Assembly (NCBI RefSeq): GCF_001510895.1
Contig: NZ_LPWA01000068.1
Location: forward strand, 62,001-126,000
Source of the DNA: Mesorhizobium loti
Lineage (GTDB): Bacteria; Pseudomonadota; Alphaproteobacteria; Rhizobiales; Rhizobiaceae
DNA length: 64,000 nt
Reading direction: 5' to 3'
Positions 17,785 through 26,963 of this stretch are shown here, in pieces. The first letter of the stretch is position 1. Each line of letters begins with the position of its first letter. A program made the translations under genes and the position numbers. The notes under the pieces were generated by a model. It was not told the origin of the DNA, made no database searches, and saw nothing but the letters and a program-made list of their open reading frames with translations.

Positions 17785-17847
17785 CCTTGCCGACATTTGC
17801 CTTCCCATGGAGGGCGCGCAATGAGGCGCGGCGCCCGCACAGTGAAA

Positions 17848-18073
17848 GCGGCCTTGCGCCGGGGCGCAAGGCCGTCGACGCGAGACGATCCTGAGATGAC
17901 TGCCCTCAGACCTTCAGGAACTGCTCGACCAGCAATGCCAGCGCGATGACGATCATCGCCGCTCCCGAGACCTGGCCGACCCTGCGGGCAAGCTGCGGAC
18001 GGGTGCGCAGGACGATGCCCGAGCCGATGCCGACCAGCGAATAGACCAGGGCACAGTTGACGATCTGCACCAG
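17848..18073. repeat. 226-bp direct repeat, copy 1 (orphan LysE 3' end)
   Basis: Aligns without gaps to 20531-20756, with only five mismatches by eye (about 98%). On the minus strand it contains the terminator hairpin and the last 55 or so codons of the LysE gene at 20589-21209, including VEQFLKV and the stop. Homology ends abruptly at 18073 inside the LysE reading frame, so this copy is a gene relic. The two copies bracket the frameshifted BTAD/TPR regulator. Confidence 0.9.
17850..17873. terminator. Hairpin terminator-like structure in repeat copy 1
   Basis: GGCCTTGCGCC, two bases, GGCGCAAGGCC: a perfect 11-bp stem just past the relic LysE stop codon. The same hairpin in copy 2 (20533-20556) follows the intact LysE gene. 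Confidence 0.55.
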
Positions 18074-18182
18074 GCGCCGAATTCAGACTTTGTCAGGCCG
18101 CCTATCGACCTGTAGGACACCCTCCGAGCAGTTGTTCCGATGCAACTGGCCAACCTTCCCGCTGGAAAATTCCGCTCACGGG

Positions 18183-18365
18183 TTAAACGTGGGCATGCAA
18201 CCGCCACCCATTAGATGCGATTGCTCGCAGGCGTCGCACGGCATAGATTGTTGCATCAATCAAATTGCGCTTTTCGGTGGGACGGAACGGCTTTAGGTGG
18301 GGAATGGCCTGCCGGTCCAATTCCTTGAGGTGCATTAACAGACCGAGTGGGTTTACATCTTGCAT
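18183..18365 (-). CDS. Small hypothetical protein, possible cargo gene
   Basis: 60 aa. It starts MQDVNPLGLLMHLKELDRQ and contains PHLKPFRPTEKRNLIDATIY and VRRLRAIASNGW. GGGAG stands 9 bases before the ATG at 18365. It lies inside the segment bracketed by the 226-bp direct repeats and is divergent from the frameshifted regulator. Family not recognised. Its amino-acid makeup (few Ala/Gly-only runs) argues for real coding more than a shadow. Confidence 0.45.
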   Translation of the reverse strand: MQDVNPLGLLMHLKELDRQAIPHLKPFRPTEKRNLIDATIYAVRRLRAIASNGWRLHAHV

Positions 18366-20424
18366 CGACTTGTCTCCCGTTGACCAATGGGCTCAAGGTA
18401 AGGGAGGGCCGTCAGGCAAACGTTGTGGGCAGCGTCAGGCCACCGCAAAAACAACAATTGCACTCCGCTGGCGATTCCTCGGCGCTGCGCATCCGCCTGC
18501 TCGGGCCAATAGCTGTCACGAAGGACGGCAGGCCAGTGTCGATAACTTCTCGCAAAGTTCGCGCGCTCTTAGGTTATCTGCACTCCGGCAAGGTGTTGAA
18601 CTGGCCCGCACGACACTAACCGGCCTGTTGTGGGGCGAGCATAGTGAGGAGCAGGCACGAGCCAGCTTGCGCCAGACGCTTTCCGAGCTGCGCTCCGCTC
18701 TTGGAGACCCCGACCAACAGATAATCAGGGCGACCAAGGAGACCGTCACTTGGGTCGTAGGATTGGCGTGGGTTGATGCCAAAGCGCTGGAATCGGTAGC
18801 AAGCTTGAACGACGACCAACGGCTTGAGAACGCGACCGATCTCATTGGAGGCGATCTCATGGAGGGCTTGTCGATAGCGGAAGCGGCCTACGAAGAGTGG
18901 CTGACGAGCGAGAGAGAGCGGTTTCGACTGATCGGCTGCAAGGTCTATTCGCGGCTGATGGACAATGCAGAACACGGTGGAAGGCTGGAGGAAGCCCTGA
19001 CGTACGGATCAAAGCTTCTCGCGCTCGATCCAATACAGGAGCAAACCCACCGAGCCTTGATGAGACTATATTTTACGCAGGGAAGGCACGAGGCCGCACT
19101 ATCGCAATATGAGAGGTGCCGACGGGAACTTTCTCAACAACTGGGAGTACAGCCAGCGTCCGAAACCGAGCAACTCGTCCGCGCAATCAAGGCGAGTCGC
19201 CGAGCCGGTACAGCAGGAGCCGAGGTACGCGCTTCGACTGGCGGGCGAAGCGATCCCACGGAACGACTGAACCGTCCCTCGATCGCGGTGCTGCCGTTCT
19301 CGAATCTCAGCGGCAACTCCGAGCAAGAGTATTTCGCCGATGGTGTAAGCGAGGACATCATCACCGAACTGTCACGCTATCGTTCGCTTTTCGTGATCGC
19401 TCGGAATTCCTGCTTCCAGTTCCGAGGTGACGTCGACGTTGCCGATGTGCGAAGTGCGCTAGGCGTCCGGTATGTCGTTGAGGGCAGCGTCCGCAAGGAT
19501 GGCAACCGCATCCGCGTGACCGCGGAGTTGATTGACGCGCTGGACCGCTGCCAGATCTGGGCAGAGCGCTACGATCGCGAGAGTCAAGATATTTTTGCTG
19601 TGCAGGACCAGGTGGCTCGGGCAATCGTCGCGACCTTGGAGGGTCGGGTCGCGGCCAAGGGAGCCGAGATTGCTCGGCGGAAGCCCACAGCCGACTGGGT
19701 CGCCTATGACTATTTCCTGCAAGGGCGCGCGCTCGGTTACAGCTACAGGCAGGTGGAGTCGGAGGCGTTGTTCGCCCGCGCTGTAGAGCTCGACCCCAAT
19801 TATGCGCAAGCTCACGCCTGGCGGGCAGTCGCGCTCGGAGTTACCTATCTGCAGAACGGACTCGAAAGCACTCTGGATGCGGCCCTCGCCAGCGCCCGGA
19901 CCGCGCTCGCGCTCGATGACAATGATGCGCGCTGCCACTATGCGATGGCGTATGTCGCGCTCCGCCACTGCGACTACGACCTTGCCGGCTACCACCATGA
20001 CCGGGCACAAAGCCTCAATCCCGGCGATCCCGACATAGCGGGTGGACGGGCGAACTGGCTGATGCACGTCGGTCGGCTAAGTGAGGCCCTCGCGACGTTG
20101 GATGCAGCCCTGGAGCGCGACCCGTTTCCGGCGACTTGGCAGTGGGACGTTCGTGGATACATCCTTTTTCACATGGAGCGCTACACCGAGGCAATCAAAG
20201 CATTCCGGAGCGTGCGTGCCGAACCCTTCTGGATCGTCGGCATGCTCGCGGCGGCTTACGCGCACGCTGGCAACTCCGAGGAGGCGCGCCGCCAACTCAA
20301 CCGTTATCTTACGCTGAGGCCAGGTGCGACGCTCGCTACCGTCAGTGACAAGATTATTTATGCCAAGGAGAACATGCGGCAACGCTGGCTCGACGGTCTG
20401 CGTAAAGCAGGACTTTCGGATTGA
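18347..20424 (+). pseudogene. BTAD/TolB-like/TPR regulator, frameshifted near N-terminus
   Basis: The first frame gives LRIRLLGPIAVTKDGRPVS and SRKVRALLGYL, the start of an OmpR-type winged helix. It then shifts near 18577 (CTGCAC for CTGGCAC) into LRQGVELARTTLTGLLWGEH and about 600 further residues. These include a BTAD region (QYERCRRELSQQLGVQP), a TolB-like region (SIAVLPFSNLSGNSEQEYFA, VVEGSVRKDGNRIRVTAELI) and TPR repeats. The start codon is uncertain (GTG 18347 or later). It is a paralogue of 15076-17070. Its base composition is less GC-rich than its neighbours, and it sits between 226-bp direct repeats, suggesting acquisition. Confidence 0.85.
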
Positions 20425-20530
20425 AAGCACGATGAGACGATGTCGGCGAAGATCACGGCGAAACTGCCTGGATGGGCCAGGTCGGCTGCCCGGCGGCGCG
20501 CCTGCTCCTGGCCGCGTCCACTCGGCGAGA

Positions 20531-20756
20531 GCGGCCTTGCGCCGGAGCGCAAGGCCGTCGAGGCGAGACGATCCTGAGATGACTGCCCTCAGACCTTCAG
20601 GAACTGCTCGACCGGCAATGCCAGCGCGATGACGATCATCGCCGCTCCCGAGACCTGGCCGATCCTGCGGGCAAGCTGCGGACGGGTGCGCAGGACGATG
20701 CCCGAGCCGATGCCGACCAGCGAATAGACCAGGGCGCAGTTGACGATCTGCACCAG
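20531..20756. repeat. 226-bp direct repeat, copy 2 (3' end of intact LysE gene)
   Basis: Partner of 17848-18073 at a constant offset of 2683 bases. It covers the hairpin and the 3' end of the intact LysE gene on the minus strand. Recombination between the copies would excise a 2.68-kb circle holding the regulator and the 60-aa ORF, leaving one LysE gene intact. Confidence 0.9.
20533..20556 (-). terminator. Hairpin downstream of LysE gene
   Basis: GGCCTTGCGC, four bases, GCGCAAGGCC: a perfect 10-bp stem 33 bases beyond the LysE stop. It lies between convergent genes and probably terminates both. Confidence 0.55.
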
Positions 20757-21209
20757 ACCCATCGCCGTGATCTGGGCCGAAACCGGCCACGCGCCGTCGC
20801 GGCTGGTGAACTGCGGTAGCAGCGCCAGGAACAGGAGCAGCGCTTTCGGGTTCATGCCGCTGACGGCGAAGCCGCGCATCACCCAGCCCGACCATGTGCC
20901 GGACCCTTCCTCGCTGCCGGCGGTCGGGACGGGCGGGTGGACGAGGATGTTTGCGCCGAGCCACAGAAGATAGCCGGCGCCAAGGACGGTCAAAACGGAA
21001 AGCACCGCCGGAACGCTCGCGACAAGAGCGCCTACGCCCGCCGCGACCACCAGGGTGATCATCACATAGCCGAGCAACATGCCCGAGACGGCCGGCATGA
21101 CGGCGCGGTCGCGCATGCCGGCCGAGATCGCATAGGCCCAGTCCGCGCCGGGCGTCATCACCAGTGAAAACGAGACGACCCAGAACGCCGTCAACATACC
21201 GATCGCCAA
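20589..21209 (-). CDS. LysE-family exporter
   Basis: 206 aa with about six membrane helices. SFSLVMTPGADWAYAISAGM is the LysE start motif with TPG in place of the usual PGP; GAGYLLWLGANIL and AVSGMNPKALLLFLALLPQF follow. It exports an amino acid or analogue. It is divergent from an AsnC/Lrp regulator, the classical pairing in which the regulator induces the exporter on sensing the amino acid. Its 3' end is duplicated at 17848-18073. Confidence 0.93.
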   Translation of the reverse strand: MAIGMLTAFWVVSFSLVMTPGADWAYAISAGMRDRAVMPAVSGMLLGYVMITLVVAAGVGALVASVPAVLSVLTVLGAGYLLWLGANILVHPPVPTAGSEEGSGTWSGWVMRGFAVSGMNPKALLLFLALLPQFTSRDGAWPVSAQITAMGLVQIVNCALVYSLVGIGSGIVLRTRPQLARRIGQVSGAAMIVIALALPVEQFLKV

Positions 21210-21236
21210 GGCCGCTCTCCCGCAAACAGTTCGGGA

Positions 21237-21269
21237 GGAGAATAGAGCTGCACGGAGGGGAAATTCTCC
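21237..21269. promoter_or_regulatory. Dyad in the AsnC/LysE divergent promoter
   Basis: GGAGAAT and ATTCTCC form a 7-bp inverted repeat with a 19-base spacer between the divergent lysE and asnC-type genes. Position and AT-rich context fit a regulator site; binding is not shown. Confidence 0.35.
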
Positions 21270-21313
21270 CTATCTCTTGCCGGATAGATGCGATTTGAGG
21301 TAATATCTCCCTT

Positions 21314-21766
21314 ATGGACGATGTCGACCGCAAGATTCTTGCCGAACTGCAGAAGGATGGGCGGCTTTCCGTCACCGAGCTTGGCGAGCGCATCGGACTC
21401 AGCCTCTCGCCCTGCCATCGGCGTGTGCGGGCGCTGGAACAGGCGGGGGTGATCGGCGGCTACCGCGCCGACATCAAGCCCGCCACGGTCGGGCTCAACT
21501 TTTCCGCGATCGTCTTCGCGACACTGCGCGAAGGCAGCCGCGACAGCGTCCAATCCTTCGAAACCGCCCTGCCCGACATCCGGGAAATCATCCAGGCGCA
21601 GCGTCTTTTCGGCGATCCCGACTACATTCTGCATGTCGTGACGCGCGACCTGACGGCATTCCAAACGCTTTACGACAGGCGGCTGTCGGCCCTGCCGAAC
21701 GTGCTGCGCCTGACCTCGACGCTGGTGATGAAGACCGTCCTGCAGAACCGGCCGCTTCCGTTCTGA
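21314..21766 (+). CDS. Lrp/AsnC-family regulator
   Basis: 150 aa, the standard length. The helix-turn-helix is KILAELQKDGRLSVTELGER and SLSPCHRRVRALEQAGVI, and the C-terminal RAM domain has DYILHVVTRDLTAFQTLYD and LTSTLVMKTVL. It binds amino acids and very likely controls the divergent LysE exporter 104 bases away. Confidence 0.94.
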   Translation: MDDVDRKILAELQKDGRLSVTELGERIGLSLSPCHRRVRALEQAGVIGGYRADIKPATVGLNFSAIVFATLREGSRDSVQSFETALPDIREIIQAQRLFGDPDYILHVVTRDLTAFQTLYDRRLSALPNVLRLTSTLVMKTVLQNRPLPF

Positions 21767-21843
21767 AATCGCGGCGGAAGCGGCGCGACCGGGTTAACCA
21801 GCCGCGCGTCTTGCCGATGTCCAATCGCGCCGCGCAGTATTCC

Positions 21844-22173
21844 TCAACGCGGGAGCAGCGAGACCTTGGCCCGCGGCGCGAAAAAGCAGCGCAAATAGGG
21901 CTGATTGGTTATGACGTAATTATTCTCGCAGATATGGTATTGGCCGTCCGGCGATTCCTGCACCCGGTCTTGCGGGATGTTGAAACCATCGGGCAAATAA
22001 GTATAGCCGCCGTCAACCCGCGACTGCACCGAAGACTGAGGTATGGCGCGGCAATCGGTGCCGCCGCAACACTTGAACTTCGTCACCGGATCGATCTTGT
22101 ATTCGTACCAGTCATGAGCGTTGGCGCCTGTTGCGGCGGCCATGCACACGGCTATGACGATGAACCTTCGCAT
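21844..22173 (-). CDS. Secreted cysteine-containing hypothetical protein
   Basis: 109 aa. MRRFIVIAVCMAAATGANA is a signal peptide, cut before HDWYEYKID. The mature part has KFKCCGGTDCRAIP and SPDGQYHICENN with a later RCFFAP, that is five cysteines that could form disulfides in the periplasm. Similar small proteins are common in Mesorhizobium and Bradyrhizobium but have no assigned role. It stands alone and convergent with the AsnC gene. Confidence 0.8.
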   Translation of the reverse strand: MRRFIVIAVCMAAATGANAHDWYEYKIDPVTKFKCCGGTDCRAIPQSSVQSRVDGGYTYLPDGFNIPQDRVQESPDGQYHICENNYVITNQPYLRCFFAPRAKVSLLPR

Positions 22174-22367
22174 GGCATTCCTCGACTACGCGGAGGCGCT
22201 GCTCGTTCGAACGTCAAGGTATATTAGTGTTCGTCCAGAAATGCCATCGGCCTGCGGATGGCAAGCGAGCTCCAGCAAGGGACGCCCTGAAGAATGGGCC
22301 GCGGCCATGCCGGCGGGCGTGGCGATCCGCCTCGGTGAGCGGGCCGGCCGTTTGCGCCGTACGACAC

Positions 22368-23276
22368 TCAGCGCAAAAAATTGGTGCTCGTGAATTCCCG
22401 TACTTCGTCAGCTATCCAATTCCTGAACGCGCGGACCTTCGGGTGATCCTGGTTGCCTATCCGGTAGACAAGGTCGTATCCCCATTCGACTTCCAGCTTG
22501 GCCGAAAATAGCTCTACAAGGCGGCCCGCCGCGAGGTCTTCGGCGACCAGCACGCTTCGCCCAAGCGCCACGCCCTCACCCCGGATCGCGGCCTCGATGG
22601 ACATGCTGCCAAGGCTGTAGCCGGGACCGCGCGTCCTTGGATACGGCAGTTCCATCATCGAGAACCAGCGTTCCCAAGTCGTGTTCATGCCGATCTCATG
22701 GATCAGCTGGCATTCGGCCAGCTCGCCAGGAGAACGAAGCCCGCCCATGCGGTCGCGATACTCCGGCGCGCAGACCGGGGAGACCGTCTCGTTCATGATG
22801 CGCTCGGCCGCCGCGACGGGATACTGGCCATTTCCATAGCGCAGGGCGACGTCGACGTGACCGTTCGCGAAATCCACCACGGCGTCGGTCACTTCGAGAT
22901 GGACCTCAAAATCCGGATATCGCGCCATCAGCTTGTGCAGGCGTGACGTCAGCCATTTGCTTGCGAAGGACACGCCCGAGCTGACGACAAGACGCGTATC
23001 GTCGTTCTTGCGGCGAACATTTTCCGCCTCGCGCGCGAGCTCGGAAAGCAGATGGGTGACGGCACTGAAGAAGGAAGCGCCCGCGTCGGTCAGTTCTATC
23101 CTGCGGGTCATACGGCGAAAGAGCTGAACCCCCAGATGGTCTTCCAGCGCCTTGATCTGACGGCTCACCGCGCCGTGGGTGAGATGCAACTCCGCCGCTG
23201 CCAGCGTCATGCTCAGCCGTCTCCCGGTCGCCTCGAAGGCGCGCAGGGTCTGCAGCGGCGGAAGTTGTTCGGGCAT
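22368..23276 (-). CDS. LysR-family regulator, GcvA-like
   Basis: 302 aa. PPLQTLRAFEATGRRLSMTL, AAAELHLTHGAVSRQIKALE and GVQLFRRMTRRIELTDAG form the GcvA-type DNA-binding domain; the effector domain has FASKWLTSRLHKLMARYPDF. It is divergent from the EamA transporter gene. The shared region contains a 12-7-12 inverted repeat at 23293-23323 whose right arm recurs upstream of the LysR gene at 31427. Confidence 0.93.
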   Translation of the reverse strand: MPEQLPPLQTLRAFEATGRRLSMTLAAAELHLTHGAVSRQIKALEDHLGVQLFRRMTRRIELTDAGASFFSAVTHLLSELAREAENVRRKNDDTRLVVSSGVSFASKWLTSRLHKLMARYPDFEVHLEVTDAVVDFANGHVDVALRYGNGQYPVAAAERIMNETVSPVCAPEYRDRMGGLRSPGELAECQLIHEIGMNTTWERWFSMMELPYPRTRGPGYSLGSMSIEAAIRGEGVALGRSVLVAEDLAAGRLVELFSAKLEVEWGYDLVYRIGNQDHPKVRAFRNWIADEVREFTSTNFLR

Positions 23277-23292
23277 ATGACTCGTATGCGTG

Positions 23293-23323
23293 ATTTGTTC
23301 TCACGCGTCCTGTGAGGACAAAT
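23293..23323. promoter_or_regulatory. LysR operator-like inverted repeat
   Basis: ATTTGTTCTCAC and GTGAGGACAAAT are reverse complements at 11 of 12 positions with a 7-base spacer, located between the divergent LysR and EamA genes. The right half, extended to TCCTGTGAGGACAAATGG (23308-23325), matches 16 of 18 bases at 31335-31352, in front of a second GcvA-like LysR gene. Confidence 0.6.
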
Positions 23324-23402
23324 GGTTTGTCGGCAGAGTTCGATGACTTGTAGACATGACACAGACGCACACACATGCCAACCGCATCAAGTGAAGTCGC
23401 TC

Positions 23403-24359
23403 ATGACGCAGAACACCAACTCCGCAGTCCTCTCGCCCATCGAAATGTCGGCCCGCTCCTTGTCCCCGAGGAGCCTCGGCGCAATGCTGTTGCTTGCAAT
23501 CATGTGGGGCCTTTCGATCCCGATCACGAAGCTCGGCCTTGAAACGATCCCGCCTTTGACGCTGACCGCCATGCGCTTTCTTGTTGCGGTCCTGTTGTTT
23601 CTGATCCTGGCGGCGGGCCGGCTTCGCCTGCCGTGGCAAGCGGTTCCCAGCATCGTCGCGCTCGGCGTGATGGGCATCACCTTGGGAAATGTCGCGCAGT
23701 CGTTCGGCGTGCAGGGCACCTCGGCTTCCGCCGGCACCATCATTTCAGCGACAATCCCCATTTTCATCGTGATCTTCGCGGCGATCCGCCTCAACCAGCC
23801 TGTGACGGGCCGGCAGTGGTTTGGTCTGCTCGCGGCCTTTGCCGGTATTGCGCTGGTGGCGGCAGGAAGCGGATCGGGCGTTGATGACCTGTCCAAAACC
23901 ACGGCAGCCGGCGTGGCCTGGATGCTGGTTTCGGCCGTCGCCATCGCCTTCTATTACATCTGGAGCGCGGAACTCACGAAGAAGTACGGCACCTTGCCGG
24001 TGGCCGCATGGAACGCCTTGACAGGCCTGGTCGCAATCCTGCCCCTGTGCGGCTGGGAGATGGCGCACACGCCCGTGCACATCACAATGCAGGCAATATG
24101 GGCTGTCGTATATCTCGGGGTCATGGTGACCGTCGCGGGCCTGCTGTTGTGGCTGTATCTTCTGCGCGCCGTCCCGGCCCGGATCGCGGCAAGCGTCCAG
24201 TATATTCAGCCGGTTTTCGGTATTGCCGCCGCGTCGGTTCTCTTTGGCGACCAAGTCGGCCTGATGTTCGCGGCAGGCGTCGTCCTGATCCTGGGCGGCC
24301 TCGCTTTGGCCGTCGCCAACAAACGGCCCGCCCCCGAGGCGGCGGTGCCGCACGAGTAA
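23403..24359 (+). CDS. EamA/DMT-family transporter
   Basis: 318 aa with ten predicted membrane helices in two EamA repeats: LLLAIMWGLSIPITKLGLET and RFLVAVLLFLILAAG in the first, AAGVAWMLVSAVAIAFYYIW and VQYIQPVFGIAAASVLFGDQ in the second. Members export metabolites or amino acids. The ATG at 23403 starts closest to the first helix; earlier starts add a Cys/His-rich leader without support. Probably controlled by the divergent LysR protein. Confidence 0.9.
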   Translation: MTQNTNSAVLSPIEMSARSLSPRSLGAMLLLAIMWGLSIPITKLGLETIPPLTLTAMRFLVAVLLFLILAAGRLRLPWQAVPSIVALGVMGITLGNVAQSFGVQGTSASAGTIISATIPIFIVIFAAIRLNQPVTGRQWFGLLAAFAGIALVAAGSGSGVDDLSKTTAAGVAWMLVSAVAIAFYYIWSAELTKKYGTLPVAAWNALTGLVAILPLCGWEMAHTPVHITMQAIWAVVYLGVMVTVAGLLLWLYLLRAVPARIAASVQYIQPVFGIAAASVLFGDQVGLMFAAGVVLILGGLALAVANKRPAPEAAVPHE

Positions 24360-24380
24360 GGTCAGACCAAGCCTCCTGCC

Positions 24381-24456
24381 CTATACGTTCAGCCGCTGCC
24401 CGCCATCGATATGGAGGGTCTCGCCGGTCATGAACTCGTTCTGCATGAGATAGAAA
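24381..24456 (-). pseudogene. SDR 3'-end relic
   Basis: On the minus strand, before a TAG at 24381, the frame reads FYLMQNEFMTGETLHIDGG then QRLNV. The intact SDR at 30033 has YLYLMQNDFMTGETIHIDGG QRLV. About 25 codons are recognisable. It lies just downstream of the phospholipase D-like gene and forms, with 26655-26810, a pair of directly repeated SDR tails bracketing that gene. Confidence 0.75.
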
Positions 24457-24472
24457 TCCATGCGCCAAGCGC

Positions 24473-24570
24473 TAAGGCGCGTCGCGATCTTCAGATTCGC
24501 TCCGAGCGCTTTGTGTTTTTGGATTCTACGCATGTCTCCCGAAACCGGTTCCCACTTTCGGGAGACATGC
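24473..24570. repeat. Rhizobial palindromic repeat with perfect hairpin
   Basis: Ends in GCATGTCTCCCGAAA (24530-24544), an 11-base loop containing CCGGTTCCCAC, and TTTCGGGAGACATGC (24556-24570), a perfect 15-bp inverted repeat. The preceding bases (GCGCGTCGCGATC, GAGCGCTTTGTGTTTTT) match the layout of a repeat seen throughout Mesorhizobium genomes. It probably also terminates transcription of the phospholipase D-like gene. Confidence 0.75.
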
Positions 24571-24578
24571 TCTTGGTC

Positions 24579-26413
24579 TCAGCGGACGAAGAGCCGCCGA
24601 TCCTGTTCGTGAAGATCGCCGGCGGTGAAATACTTCGTCGCCCAAATATCGGTCGTGCCGAGAAACCACCCCGCATCGACTGCCGCCGAGGACTTGTTTG
24701 CCGGCGGCGCCGCCAGCACTGCTTCCTTGTTCTGGCCAGTATTTTTCGCCGCCTCGGTGGCCGTGCTGTCGAGAAAGTTGAAATGATCTACAAGCGCCAG
24801 CGCCTCGATCGCAAAGCACGCGGCAACGTCGGCATCCCGGATCGTCAGCAGGTTGTCGCCATTTTCCTGCTCACCCAGCAGCGACAGGTTCGATGACCCA
24901 CAAAACACAGTCGGATCGGATCCATTAAAGCCGCAGACGACAAACTTGTGATGAACTTGATGCCCGAGGCCAATGTTCGGGACCTGGTTGAAGGGTGGCG
25001 GCAGGCGGGTCTTCTGCGGCTTGCCGGTGACGAGGACGCCGCCCTTCTTGCCAACCGGGTACAAAGCAATGCCGGCAGGATTATCGGAAATCCCGTAGCT
25101 GAAAACGGTCTGGCTGTCGTGCAGCGCGCTCAACGCGGTGTAGACGGATTGTCGGCGGCGCCCTGCAGTTCCATGACCGCGAACAGCACGCTGCCAAGCT
25201 TGTCGGCCTCATCTGCCTCCTTGTTCGCGCGCGCCACAATCGCAACCAGTCCGGAGCGAGCGTCCGCCTCATTGTGGGGTGCGAAGGCGATACTGGTTCC
25301 CGGCACCGCGGCGCTCCCAAATGAATGTGCCCCGGTTGCGAGCTTGCTGATCCTGAACGGCTTCGCGGCGACGTCCTGGGCCCAAACGGTCTGAAAGAGC
25401 TCCGCATACAATTTGGCCACGTCGGCGTCTTCATAAACGAGCACATGGTTCGAGTTCACATAGATGCCGGTGACGGAAAGATTGGTTGAGCCCGTCAGCA
25501 CGCGAACCGGCTCGTTATCCCTGTAGACCACGATCACCTTGTCGTGGGCGTACCGGTCGAAATTGCCGCGCTTGATGCGTGCCGCGCCCGCGACCTGCAC
25601 AAAAAGCTCCGCGAAGCGGTCTTCCGGAGGCTTCTTGGCGCTGTGATGCAGTCCCGCATCGTCAAGAATGATGCGGGCGCGTGGCCCGATCGCCAACAGG
25701 AGCGTCAACACATCCGGCTCGCTCAGGTCATAAGCGAAGAGGTCCATCGTGAGCGTGGCGTCAGCTTCGACCGCGCGCAGTATCTCGAAGACCCGGTCGC
25801 GCGCGGTAAAGCCCGACCACTCATATTGCTGCGCATATGTGAAGGTCTCTCCGGCTGGATTGGTTCCCGCGATGGCCGAAGTGTCGAACTGGAGTGGTGC
25901 CTTGGAGGGCTTGAACTTCGTCTTCAATCCAAAGTGCTCGACGAAGGCTTGGCTTTGAGTGAAGCCGCGCGTGAACGCGAGCTTGAGCGATCCCTTCGAG
26001 AACGGTTCCACGACGATCGCGACATCCACCGAAAGGCCCGGATCGATCGGCATAAGATGCTGCTGGTCATCGAAATAGCGCGGCGTGACCGTGTAAACGT
26101 AGTCGCCCATCGCCGGCTCAAGCCCTTGATGCTCGAGGCCGGGTACGTGCACCCATCGAAACTTGTGCAAAGGCGCGTTGATCGTCGAGCGTGCCGGCTC
26201 GTCAGGATCCTGCGCATGATCTTCGGGCTTCCTGAACTGAAGGCGATTCCAGAGGTAGTAAGGCTCCTTGCCCGGCGGCTTGACCGCGATCGTGAAGCCA
26301 GCGAGCCGTTTTCGCGAGGCTTCTGTCGTAAGATCGAATGCGAGCAAAGTCTTCGCATCGCCCCTGTAGGCGACGACAGTCATCGCACCTTTGGATCCGC
26401 GCACCTTTGTCAT
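24579..26413 (-). pseudogene. Phospholipase D-like protein with two HKD motifs, frameshifted
   Basis: Two frames give one protein of about 610 aa. The first, from ATG 26413, holds an unrecognised N-terminal region of about 200 residues, probably rich in beta strands, then the first HKD motif near residue 290 (YAHDKVIVVYRDN, LTGSTNLSVTG). After a break near 25135 the second frame continues VYTALSALHDSQTVFSYG and carries the second motif (VHHKFVVCGFNG, FCGSSNLSLLG). One missing base joins them. Paired HKD motifs build one active site that cleaves phosphodiester bonds in lipid or nucleic acid. No signal peptide is seen, so a cytoplasmic nuclease or lipase role is open. Confidence 0.85.
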
Positions 26414-26654
26414 GGCCACCCCCTTGACCACTTGCTCGCCGACGGGTTTCGCAAGCGTAATTTGCCACCTAAACTACCGCACGTCGATACGAAGAAATTT
26501 ATCTGATGAATCTCATTGTGTAAATCATGTATTGTTCCGATCATTACTTTACGACTGCCGCTCTTTGAAAGAGCTCTCAAAACTGTCCGCTTCGAGCCGC
26601 AGGGTGCGATGCGCGCCTTCGCCCGCTGGAGGACGGTTCCGGTCATCCTGCCAG

Positions 26655-26810
26655 TCACACCAGCCGCTGCCCGCCGTCGATGTGGATGGCCTCGCCGGTC
26701 ATGACCTCGCTCTGCATCAGGTAGAGATAGGCCGGCGCGACGTTGGCGGGCTGGCGATTTTTCCGGCCGGGATACGGGCGGCCATACCTTTGAAGAAGCC
26801 GACCTTGGCC
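26655..26810 (-). pseudogene. Longer SDR 3'-end relic with a frameshift
   Basis: On the minus strand the relic reads AKVGFFKGMAARIPAGKIAS, then shifts frame near 26746 into NVAPAYLYLMQSEVMTGEAI and HIDGGQRLV before a TGA at 26655. The intact SDR at 30033 has AGYFDQMGARLPAGRVATPA followed by the same tail. About 50 codons are recognisable; the rest of the gene is absent. It sits 5' of the LysR gene at 26964 and 242 bases upstream of the phospholipase D-like start. Confidence 0.8.
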
Positions 26811-26963
26811 TGGCGGCAATTCTCTCCGTCAACTACGTGTCGCCTGAATGCCCGTTCCGAGCAACCGAGGCGCCTGTCGCCTTTGGGCGGCAAAGGGGCG
26901 CGTTGTTGACAGCTCCTGCGGCCCGGGCAATCGTCTTGGCGATGCTCGGCGAGGAAGAAAATC

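Noticed and set aside
17848..20756. The direct-repeat-flanked segment as a classical transposon
   Set aside because: No transposase, no terminal inverted repeats, no short target duplication; the repeats are gene 3' ends, so homologous or Campbell-type events fit better.
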